This document shows, piece by piece, positions 55,041 to 64,000 of a stretch of 64,000 nucleotides of DNA. The translations under genes were made by a program, and so were the position numbers. The stretch's first letter is position 1, and every line of letters begins with the position of its first letter. This DNA is from Luscinia megarhynchos (taxonomy: Eukaryota; Chordata; Aves; Passeriformes; Turdidae). Where the stretch lies: positions 15,726,906 through 15,790,905 of the forward strand of contig JAPFBE010000002.1 of NCBI GenBank assembly GCA_034336665.1, given 5' to 3'. The notes beneath the pieces are model-generated. The model did no database searches and was not told the origin of the DNA. It was given only the letters and a program-made list of their open reading frames with translations.

Positions 55041-55399
55041 TGAGCTGAGAACTCTCATTAGTCAGTGATAAAAAACCACTTTGCTCTGTGAATTCCTCCT
55101 CTTCCAATACACTCTTAAGTTAACTGCTTTCCACTAAGGTTTTCTTGTCAGGTCCTCTGCATAAAAATCAAAAGTATCCCACTTCATTTGTTCCACTCTC
55201 TCTCTCTGTTAGGTCATCTCTGGGTGTCTTTGAAGCCCCTACAGTTCTTTCCAGCCACAGTGAAGTAGAGATGTGTCTAAAGCATGTTCCAGAGTCAGGC
55301 TCAGAATACAGTAGGACACTGAGATTTGCAGCAAGTTTTCAGTATAAAATAAACAAAAAACCAGCCAAACATCGTCCTTTACTTGTTTCTCTGACTACT

Positions 55400-56350
55400 G
55401 TTGTTCATCAGTCATGTCATCTTCTATGACCCAGCACTATCAGAGTCCTCAGAGAGACCACCAAAATCACCACACTGAGAAGTGCTCTCTACATATCAGG
55501 AGATGTTTAGCCTTTCAGTGCACCTTGATCTCTTGTAGTTCTAGCTCCTTCTGTTCTTCTGGACTATCAGTCACTTCTCCACATTTACATTCAGAAAGCA
55601 TTTTCATTCCTCTTCATGACTCTAGAACAACTTGTGTTGTCTCCTCAATTCTTGTATGTTTTTTCTTGGGACTTTTGCAACTCTTTACCATTCTGCTTCT
55701 CCCAATACCTCCCTCACAACCCTCAGCATTCAGAGCTCAACCCTGATTGCTCCTGCATTCCTAGAGGTGACTCATGTCTCTCTCCACTTTACCTCTCCCT
55801 CTCAGTTCAGTCCACCATGTCTGATTGCCTCTCTGGCATCTTGTCCTGAATATCTCATTCTTCACTCATGTACAGTTTCACCACTCCATTTTCAACCAAC
55901 ACTGTTCCTTTTATTCTGTCACCTAACCTTTCCATATTGGTGCTTTTACAGACCTCTCTCATTGTTTTCTACTTTGCAACTAAATTAGCATTAAATATAT
56001 CCATTCTTTTCAGTCCAATGGTTAAAGCATCTCCCATGTTCATCTTATTCCTGTAGCCTGCTGCTTCTCTTTGAGCTCCTCACCTATTTTTCACCTCATC
56101 AAAATGCTGCATTCCCACCAACTCCTTTTACCCCTACTTCAGTGAGCCGATCTGTATCACCAAATTCCTTCACTGACTTCTCTCCAAATTACATGACCTC
56201 CCTTCCAAGATACTGTATGACTCAGTACCTGCTTCCATCTTTTCCTTCAGTTTCACGGCTATCTCTTTTAGCATTCTCCTAGTCACAACTTTTGCTACGT
56301 TAGCTGGTGGCCTTTGAAGTATTTCCCTCAGTTTCAGCATATTTTTTCCT
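55400..56350. other. Pyrimidine-rich, G-poor stretch
   Basis: Nearly 1 kb in which the plus strand is dominated by C and T with few G. This lets several overlapping open frames on the plus strand run on. Their products are rich in S, P, L and F and resemble nothing I know. I see no repeat unit. It may be an old degenerate element or simply a strand-biased segment. Confidence 0.35.
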
Positions 56351-57953
56351 TCTCCTAGAGTAGTAGAACAATGAAAATGTAGAGTAAGACAATGATTAGA
56401 ATCCAGGACTCATAACTGGATTTGGAGGATATTTCAGCATTAAATCTATGTATCCAACTGATCTGCCTATGGCATAGGGACTGAATCCTAGTCTTTGTAC
56501 ATGATTCCCACAAATATAATAGTTGTTCAGGTCACAGGATCCACACAGAACATGTAGGTACACTAGAGCAGCTACAGGCCTGCAAGACTGTATATAAACT
56601 ACACATAATTTGAATAGCAGGGTGGAGGTGCTCACATTGCAAAGTGCTGTGCATTTCCCTGATAAAAAGTAGTAAGTGGTTCCCCTTCCTAAGTGCTCTT
56701 TAGGCTGTGCAACTGTGAGGATGCACGGACATCTTGAGATCCCGACAGGTTTCTCTGTATCTGAGCTGGTCACAGATTTTTACCTGATCTGTCTGATACA
56801 ATCATCACGAAATTTCAGTTCATTATATCATCCTTTCCTTCCAAACACCAAAAAGTCTAGAATTGGCATTCACCAGGAAAAAAACCCTGATATTTTTCAA
56901 TGCTGAAAAATGTGTCAGAGTCAAATCAGTGAGTGTCCCCAGGCAGCATAGCTGGGACTACAGTTTCTTTACTTTCTGAAAGAAACTCATAGCTGTTCAT
57001 GCTGGTGGGAAAGAAAAGATTAAGGCTGCACTGATATCAGTTACTTTTAAAATGAGGATGTTAAAAATCATTTGCATGAGGCAGAATGAAATCCTACCCC
57101 ACAGAAAGACGGGGCAAAACCAGACTGATGACATGCTCTGGAAGCCTGCTGGCTGGGAGCCTCTCTGCTCTATCCTTTGCCTCTCTAGGGTTACTAGATT
57201 ATCTCCTGCCAAGAGGCATACCCTGCCCTCAGAGTATCTAATGGTTTGAAGCTAAATAACCAAACACAGGAGAGGAAGCAAACCCCTAAAATACAAACCT
57301 ATCAGTCTGCCAAGAGGTACAAGTAACTGGAGTTTTACATTCAAATGCATCCATGTGTACACGTGTGCCTTAAAAGGGAGGAAAGCATATTCTTCTCTTA
57401 CTCTGCTGAGATTTCAAGTACAAGGTTCCAAAAAAACCCCAGCAGAAGATATTGATGCAATTGAGTTCTAGGTCAATTCAATTAATCTAGGAAAGCATAT
57501 TTTTATAAATGGCTTCATTTGCTTTTAAGGATAAATAAACTACACTAACAGTTTAAAGTAACTACTACTGCTGGACATAGCCCTTCCTTTAATATCTATA
57601 GGGCTTGCTATCAGCAGCAGCACATAACAGGAAAGGAAACTCAACAATTTACATAGCATTCATCAGATTCTTCCCCCAGCTGTAAAGGCATAAGCAGAAA
57701 GAGTGCTTAACCCACTGTGGGTTTCCAGGCTTCTCAGGCTATCTTCTCCCTTTTCACCAAAAGCAATTCCGTTCAGCTTTAGCAGCTTTTTAATCAAAAA
57801 AACTACAATCACACTAGCAGGATGCTGATTCTTAAGAGACATTAGCAAAACCCTGGTTACTTTGTTAACTGCAGACTTGTGGTTGACAAAGAGCCATGAA
57901 ATCCCAAAAAAATACTTTGTTATTTTGCACAGAGCAAATGAAAGCAGAGTTGG

Positions 57954-57993
57954 TTAATTAAAATAGTATTATTAATAATAGTAATAATATTAA
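57954..57993. repeat. TAA/AT-rich simple repeat
   Basis: Imperfect ATTATTAATAATAGTAATAA units. Low complexity only. Confidence 0.7.
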
Positions 57994-58380
57994 CCTCAAT
58001 GACAAAAGCTGAAAAACGAAGTGCCAACAACTACTAAGAACCTCAGCTCAGAAAACAATTTCAAATTCACATTTATAATCGAAAAAAGTCTTTCCCTGAC
58101 CTTCAGAAAATGAGATCTGCACACCACATCAGTTAATAGGGACCTAAGTCGAGTGCCTTCAGTCCTAAGTAACACACAAATCCACACAGCACAGCAAAGT
58201 AATACAACATTGAACAAGAATGTGGTGTAACATCTGTGAGGCTATTTATTGCCTGAATGCTTGTATGCTGTTCCTAGTTCTCAGCTTCTCCTAATTGCTG
58301 ACTTTGGCAAAGTCCAAAGAATTTGTCATTGTTGCCTTCAAACGTTTGCATTCCTAGAAACATAAAAAGCGTATACTTAC

Positions 58381-58428
58381 CTGTAGCAACACCTGTGATT
58401 GATTACACCGTCACTCCCTGAATACCCT
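58381..58428 (-). other. Candidate small non-coding or cryptic exon
   Basis: On the minus strand a strong donor (CTACAG|GTAAGT, exon end at 58381) follows a stretch with a long pyrimidine tract (CCCCTCCTCCCCCTCCTTTT, plus 58448-58467) and AG options. The nearest plausible acceptor gives a 48-base exon. Read in the phase needed to bridge the 59.0-kb and 36.5-kb exons it meets a TAA stop, and the shorter acceptor choice changes the frame. If real, it is therefore either part of a 5' untranslated region or a cryptic or poison exon. It could equally be chance. Confidence 0.2.
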
Positions 58429-59011
58429 CTAGAGGTTTGCTCAGTCCCAAAAGGAGGGGGAGGAGGGGATGAGAACAGTTGTCTGAAGAGCACTATATTA
58501 ATTCCAATAAAAATACAATTTCCCCCATGCATTTGACAGCACGATGAAAATCACACTAGTGGTATTCCTGATAAACCAGACCTTCCAGATACTCAGTTGA
58601 GTCAAGCAAACTCTACTGCAGCACGACAAGGAAAAAGTTGATGTATCAAGGCAAAAAACCCCGATCTAAAATTCATAGGAATGGGAACAAAACAGAATCA
58701 ATACAAACAGCAATTTCTACAGTAAATGGGGAGAAAAGGGAACGGAAAAAAAATGAGAAGAGTTGGTGCCTTAACTGTTAGCACAAAGCGTCTGTGGCAA
58801 ATGAAGGGACCGGTCCCTTTTGGCATCTCCCTGATCGACAGGCTGAATCGATGCCCAGCGCATCCCTCCCGCGCCTCCTTTCCTCTTTGCCTGGGATCTG
58901 TGCAGGAGCAAGCCGAGCATCCCCGGCTCCGACGGGAGCGCACTCATGCCCGCACCCCCCGAGCAGGCACAGGCGCTCCCTGCCTCGCTCCTACACCCAC
59001 AGCGTCTCGGC

Positions 59012-59017
59012 ACTCAC
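59012..59017 (-). other. 5' splice site of the proposed first exon
   Basis: Minus-strand GTGAGT following GACG is a near-consensus U1 site. It is a main reason for treating the open frame as an exon. Confidence 0.6.
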
Positions 59018-59189
59018 CGTCACGGGCTTCCTCCCCGCGACTGCAGTTGCTGCAAATGTGTTTGATCTCCTTGCCTATGTGATACTGTATCACGAACGAG
59101 ACATTGTTGTTAGTGGTGCCGGTGGGCTCCTTCAGTGGCTTCATCCTCACTAGATAGAAAGCTTTCTTTTTAGGTTTCTCCCCACTCAT
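59018..59189 (-). CDS. Proposed alternative first coding exon of PHACTR1
   Basis: Seen: an ATG at 59189 (context CCAGGCATGA, G at -3) opens 57 codons plus one base, ending EEARD-G at a consensus donor, G|GTGAGT. The leftover phase (1) is what the PHACTR1 exon at 36626 needs, and the joint would give D-A-E-E-V-E-R, keeping the alanine found there in the family. The peptide begins MSGEKPKKKAFYLVRMK, contains a short hydrophobic run (NNNVSFVIQYHIGKEI) and a CSNC pair; no signal peptide or domain is recognised. The frame stays open upstream to beyond 59600, so initiation could be earlier, but the upstream part has the Arg/Pro/Gly/Ala-rich look of translated CpG island. Inference: strand, island, donor and phase all point to a PHACTR1 alternative N-terminus; phase agreement alone has a one-in-three chance. 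It could instead be a first exon of another gene or untranslated. Gene symbol withheld because I do not recognise the peptide. Confidence 0.55.
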
Positions 59190-59319
59190 GCCTGGAAGCG
59201 AGCCCTGCCTGCAGCCAGCAGAAGGAAAAGCCAGCATCCCAGGCTGCCTGGCGTGCGTGCAGTCCGCCATCCGCTCCCGCTCGCCTCGGTGCTTAGCTGC
59301 CACACACAACAGGGATGAA

Positions 59320-59342
59320 GGGGAGGGCTGGGGGAGAGGGGG
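59320..59342 (+). other. Promoter G-quadruplex motif
   Basis: Tracts GGGG, GGG, GGGGG and GGGGG are separated by loops of 1, 2 and 3 bases, an unusually tight quadruplex candidate. It sits about 130 bases upstream of the proposed ATG, with its G-rich strand as the template strand of the minus-strand transcript. Confidence 0.75.
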
Positions 59343-59838
59343 AGGCGGCAGCCAGAGCAGGCAGAAGCGCTGCCTGAGCCTTGCTGCCTGCCCTCCGCGA
59401 CCCCGCTCCTTAACCAATCCCCCGGGCTGGGCTGGAGGATGCTCAGCGTGCCCCCGCTCCGAGCCTCTCTCAGCCGCGGGAGCCGGGCACATTGGGCGGC
59501 ACGGCGGAGCCTGGCACACCTTTGGCTGCCTTGCCGCCTGCGAACACCCCGGCGGCAGAGGCTCCCTTCGCTTCCCGCTCCCGCTGCACCCCCTTCTCCC
59601 GTGGCGGGCACAGCCCGGCCCTGCCAGGCCTGCAGAGCACGGCAATGGGGCGGCAGCCAGCCCGTCCCGCGGAATTCACCGTGTACACACAGAGCACTGT
59701 CCGGCAGCGGGCTGCTAACCCTCCTCCCCGGCGCTCCATCGTCGGCTCAGGGGGACACAGCGGCGCTCCGCTTCAGCTGCCCCAGCAAAACCAAACCACA
59801 CCCGCTTCTCATTCTTGGCTTTTCCCCCCTCTGCTTCT

Positions 59839-59845
59839 TATAAAA
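59839..59845 (+). promoter_or_regulatory. Plus-strand TATA box inside the CpG island
   Basis: TATAAAA flanked by GC-rich sequence is placed to start transcription near 59870, just ahead of an ATG in excellent Kozak context (GCGGCCATGGAC, ATG at 59895) that opens a 56-codon frame to 60065. The peptide resembles nothing I know. It may serve a divergent non-coding transcript, or be fortuitous. Confidence 0.3.
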
Positions 59846-60294
59846 GCCAGATGAGGTGCTTGGTCCGGTTCGTGCAGGGCTTAAGGGGGCGGCCATGGAC
59901 AATGGCTGGCACTGCCTGGTGACTCCGGCCCAGGAGCCCCTGCAGCGGCACTGCTCCTCCGCGGCAAGGCTGACCCACAGCTTGGGACTGCTTATCTGGG
60001 CGCTCAACTTCTTTGTCTCCCTTGCCTCCTGCCCAGAGCTGCAGCTGCTCCAGAGAACAGCCTAACCATTCCAGGCTGCCCGCATTTCCAAAACTCCCCC
60101 TGCCTGAAAGGGATTATAATCCCCGGCCAGACACGCTGGCAATCCCTTGCTGTCCAGCTGCCCCCCAAATGCTGCGTGTTTTCACGAAATGGTAAACAAC
60201 CCAAGCTGCCCAACCTGCCGAGGCAGCAGCTCAGGACAGTGCTTGTGACACAGAGAATGAGAGGAGTGGGGGTGAAGATGCTTGCTTCTTGCAG

Positions 60295-60360
60295 GCTGTT
60301 GGAAGGAAAGCCTGAAGAAGAGATGATAACCTCGGCTATTCTGGCTGCTATTACAGGAAT
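60295..60360 (+). other. Possible small plus-strand exon next to the CpG island
   Basis: A pyrimidine-containing CTTGCTTCTTGCAG precedes 66 bases (22 codons, open in the frame reading EGKPEEEMITSAILAAITGM near its end) followed by a strong GTGAGT donor. It would suit a divergent transcript leaving the island on the plus strand. The upstream pyrimidine tract is short and the peptide is not recognised, so chance is a serious alternative. Confidence 0.2.
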
Positions 60361-61734
60361 GTGAGTGCTGGTTCTTTAAATCTTCAGCAAGCTCTCAGTT
60401 TGGCAGGCACTAAGCAGAGAGAGTGCAATTGGGGCAGATGAAACATGGCAAAGAATAACACCATTCTCCTTATTTTTAGCCAAAGCCCTCACTCACTGTT
60501 AGAAGAAATCCACTCATTCTGCAATTCTTTACCATTTCCACATATTGTTGCCCCGTGTTTTACTGCAACATGAGGACAAAACAGCCTTGCTTCTCTTCAA
60601 CTATACATGAAACAGTCAGTGAGACTTTTGCCTAAAGAAGACAGAGCAGAAACTTAAGGATTCAGTGCCATGGTTTTCCGTTTTCTCAAGTTCATGCATG
60701 CAGACACACTCACACACACAGAGGCACACAGAAGATGCATACAATGAAACTGCCGACCTATTTGTTCTGCATCACTCCGATGCAGGTCTGACTTCTCACC
60801 TGGCACTCTTGGGAGTTGAAACCAAATGCAAGGCTTTACTTTTCTCAGCAGAGTTCACAAATCAGCCTAGGTGCTATTAGATCTTACAGAAATACAGACT
60901 GAAGCAAGCTTTCAGCAGAATTATGCTGGTCACCAAGCCATGCATCCTACACACTGGGCTAGATATGTGGGTTTATGCTGAATAGAGTCAGTCACCTCAG
61001 GTGATGTATTGCCCCAAAGGACTTGATTTTGCATGTGTTGCTCATCTAAAATTCCTACCCATTTCATATAAGTGGTAGGAGAACAGGGAATGCACAATTA
61101 TTCAGGAATAAGCAGATGAATTCCCCAAATGTGCATAGTGTGTAGTTCTGAGTTAATGCACTGAAAAGCCATCCCTTTGAAGGCCTGATGCTGAGATGCT
61201 GTTTGCTATGTTATGCTTTTGGAAAGTAAAGGCTGAGAAGAGTTTGATTCCCCCAGCAGTCAGACAGCAGTTCAGACACTCACAGTGGAATTCCCTCTAA
61301 CTTATTCATTGCCTTTGAGAACACCTTCAGTTTGGTTGTGATTCAGAAAATAATTAGGTGAGTGGAAGACATGATCATAATTCACCTTCTGAACTTGCTT
61401 AGAGTTCACAGCTGTCACTGGTACTCAGTACTGCTGCATTATGGAAGTGGGTCAGGAGAGGAAAGCACATTCAAATGTCAGCTTCCCTGAATCTGGGAAA
61501 TATGAGTGCTAATGAAATGCAGGGTGAACTCAAAACTAGAATATTGTGTATGTTGTCCCAGGGCAGTTTTGGGGTGCTGTACCTCACCTGTCTTAAGAAA
61601 GAAAATTAGAGTCATAAATTCAGAAGAGCTGAAGACCAGCAGAGCTGGTCTTGTAAGGCAAATGGTCTTGTAGTTCAGGAATTGGCTAAGACTTTGAATA
61701 TTAAAAAAAGGGTCAAGTCATCAGTCTTTTGCAA

Positions 61735-61800
61735 CCTCTCTCTGTGACCTCAGACAATTTATTTACAAACTCTTGATATCTCAGCTCCTTGCTTAAAGAA
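61735..61800 (+). mobile_element. Possible MIR SINE core fragment
   Basis: GTGACCTCAGACAATTTATTTACAAACTC then CTCAGCTCC parallels the MIR core GTGACCTTGGGCAAGT..CTTAACCTCT..CCTCAGTTTCC. It is short and diverged; orientation is that of the consensus. Confidence 0.4.
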
Positions 61801-64000
61801 CAGCGATGTTGATATTTCTGTTTCTCAGACAAATTTTATGAAATCATAATCTAAGGTTGTCTGAAGGTATTTGTATATCACAGAGAATACAGAATTTTCA
61901 AATTCAGAGACTTACTGTTTATAGCAAAATGAGAGGGGAAACAGGAAAAGCATGTTACATCAGGCTTAGCCCAAACTGTTCACTCACTCCAGACTTTTTT
62001 TTTTGTTTTGCTTGATTTTATTTCAACAGTATTTATCCCTCCTCTTGCAATTAATTTGATTCTAAAGCCATAAAATTAAACTTGGATCTGAAAATAGACT
62101 TCATATCCAAACACTGCGTTTTTACTGACTCTGGTATTGTCACCCCAACTTAAACAACTTTTAGAGAGGAACAGAAGAAACTTCTCTCTCAGGCAGAGAC
62201 TAGAAGATTATCACCTACATTCTAGTCCAGCCTTACATGTACTCCATTCTGTGAAAGAACCAGCAAATACTACCAGAGTGGACTGAGTTTTACAAGCAGA
62301 TCCCAGGAAAGTGCAGAAGCCCAGCTGCTCTGACATTTTTGTGGACAATTGGGAATTAAATAACTGGTGAATAAGAACCCCAAATTATCATGGAGAAAGC
62401 CTCAGTGCATTTTTGCTTCCAGGTGCTATGTATTTTGAATGCAAACAAGCCCTGAAGACATCTGCTAGTATGTCTCCTGCAACTTGCTCTTTGCTATAAC
62501 ATGCAAATTGCCTTCATCCCAAAGAGCTGCCTTACAGAGAATCTGAATTTGCCACAGCCCACAAAACAAAAATATGTTTAATTATGATCTGTTTAATTAT
62601 GGTGAAAGCTGCCACTGCTAATCAGTTCCAAGACAAAAAAATGTAGAATAAATGTACTACAGTAGTCCTGAAGAAAAGGACTTGCTTTGCCTTTTTAAAG
62701 ATAAATAAAAAAAAAAGTCTAATAACTCTTTCACTGCCTTAGTACACAGCTACAAACCTTGGCATAATTTGATTGCACAGTGGACAACAAAAAATCAATG
62801 AACAGGATGTCAGGTAATTTGTTGTTTGACAGTGAATCAACAAACTTGCATCCTATTCCCAGCCCACATTTGGTTCTTCTATAAGCTAGGGAAACTATTT
62901 GTACCTTCAGTTCTTTCACCCCCACAACCTTTGCTTCATTAAAGAAGCAGGATCCCCTTTAAACAGATGACTACTGAGATACCAGTTCTTACTTGCATCA
63001 AAATCTCTGAGGACTGACACTTACCCTTTTCTTCCCCCTTTCATCATGTCTTCCCATGTCAGAGATCACTTGGCTAAGACTCTTCTTTGGGACACTGTGC
63101 CCTCAAAGAGCAGGCAAGTCTTCAGCTGCATTCTCCACAGAGACGAAGACTGCCTCTTACTTCTTTCTCTAAGCTATGGCTCTGCAAAATGCAAGTCAGG
63201 ACACCCCTGAAGTGTGCCTTACAGCCCTCAGCTGAACAACATGGAGGTTTCCATGTGGGCTGGACAGTCTCTCTCTTCCAGCACAAACAGGTGGACAAGA
63301 GAAATTCTGTGCGAAGCCTCTGGTCTTGTTTCTTCAATACAGATGTTGTCCTGGAGAGCTGTAGTGCTTCCGTGAAGAAGCTACAGCACTGTCCGTGTGA
63401 AAATGCTAGACAAATGCAAGTCTAATAAGGCAGCATCACTTCTCAGCTGTTTAGGCTTCTAACCAAAACACCATGATTCATGTTTTACAGTCTACTTAGG
63501 CAGTGATGTTTTTACAGGGATGCCCCGGTACTTGGCAGTTTTTTATAAATATTTTGCTTTCCTTCCTATTTCCTCTGCTCAGTGAGAATAAAAAAGAGAT
63601 AAAAGATAAATTAATTACCAGCCACTCTGGTGATTAATGCATACATCAATGTTGTGCTACACATAGTGACACAAACTGATCAGCTCGGAGTAAAAAGCGA
63701 AATGCGTACAATTTGATCACTGACTACAACACAGGAATCAGCCCCTAGCATAGTATTTCCTTTGGTAACATCTTCAATTTACTATCCAAAAAATGTCCTC
63801 AAAACCACCTCAGAATAGAAGACATTTGTCAAAGGAGTTTGTTGCCAGGTGGAGAATCATTCTAATTGCAATGCACAACTCAAACCTGGCTGCCCAAATA
63901 TTTTCTGTTTGCCAGGCAGTTACTGCAGCTGGAAGACTCTGGGCCATGGCAGGGACTCCAGGGTGCTAGGCTGACAGTATTTCTGCTTACTACATGGCAC

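Larger units (their letters stand above)
58830..60120. promoter_or_regulatory. CpG island, probable alternative PHACTR1 promoter
   Basis: GC content and CpG frequency rise sharply from about 58830 to 60100, the only such region in the window. Visible elements include an inverted CCAAT box for the minus strand (plus CCAAT at 59414-59418), several GC boxes (for example GGGGGCGGCC near 59885), a G-quadruplex motif at 59320-59342, and a plus-strand TATAAAA at 59839-59845. Known: CpG islands of this size mark promoters in birds, and human PHACTR1 is transcribed from several alternative promoters. Inference: the island drives a minus-strand PHACTR1 transcript beginning between about 59.2 and 59.6 kb, with possible divergent plus-strand output. 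No exact start site can be fixed. Confidence 0.7.
60121..64000. other. Upstream flank of the CpG island, no gene recognised
   Basis: AT-rich unique sequence returns after the island. It holds a possible small plus-strand exon (60295-60360), a short CA-rich patch near 60700 and a MIR-like remnant near 61740. If the longer canonical PHACTR1 transcripts start beyond 64000, this is intron for them. I recognise no coding exon on either strand. Confidence 0.5.

Noticed and set aside
55145..56056. Cluster of plus-strand open frames over 90 codons
   Set aside because: They come from the C/T-rich composition, which lacks stop codons; overlapping frames are all open at once.
59186..59645. Long open frames on the minus strand upstream of the proposed ATG and in other frames
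   Set aside because: Their Arg/Pro/Ala/Gly-rich composition is what GC-rich island sequence yields. They overlap one another in several frames, and no domain is recognisable. Only the part from 59189 down to the donor has splice support.
58726..59854. Plus-strand open frames of 118-176 codons across the CpG island
   Set aside because: They are shadows of the island's base composition and antisense to the better-supported exon, with no known homology.

Overview
The window looks like nuclear DNA from a bird. It is AT-rich and almost wholly non-coding, and it carries 3' fragments of CR1 LINEs, the characteristic avian retrotransposon. It also holds a solo LTR of an avian endogenous-retrovirus type and worn remnants of ancient amniote repeats (an old CR1/L3-like LINE and probable MIR SINEs). 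No operon, CRISPR array, rRNA or convincing tRNA was seen. Species cannot be fixed from the sequence; any bird, possibly a songbird, would fit.

The one gene I recognise is PHACTR1 (phosphatase and actin regulator 1), on the minus strand. A single 165-base internal coding exon at 36462-36626 encodes the conserved N-terminal segment with the basic [10 protein letters not shown] cluster, with clean splice sites at both ends. The next downstream exon, which should hold the first RPEL actin-binding motif, was not found between 1 and 36461. That whole stretch is therefore read as one intron longer than 36 kb.

At 58.8-60.1 kb lies the only strong CpG island. On its minus strand sits an open frame starting at 59189 and ending in a consensus donor (G|GTGAGT) at 59018/59017. 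It leaves one base of a split codon, which is the phase the PHACTR1 exon needs. I therefore propose an alternative PHACTR1 promoter and first coding exon. The evidence is splice phase, strand, island context and frame, not recognised homology. The usual PHACTR1 N-terminal exons were not recognised here and probably lie beyond 64000.

Layout: 1-36461 PHACTR1 intron (old CR1 at 2.1-3.1 kb, CR1 tail at 6.45 kb, 124-bp tandem duplication at 15.5 kb, CpG-rich patch at 27.8 kb); 36462-36626 PHACTR1 exon; 36627-59017 intron (CR1 at 37.2 kb, solo LTR at 44.15-44.73 kb, long CATC microsatellite at 48.87 kb, G-quadruplex motif at 50.4 kb, pyrimidine-rich tract at 55.4-56.3 kb); 59018-59189 candidate first exon inside the CpG island; 60.1-64 kb upstream flank. 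Nearly all short open frames are chance or shadows of repeats and island composition. I found no previously undescribed biological system; the most useful lead is the possible alternative PHACTR1 N-terminus and its bidirectional-looking promoter.
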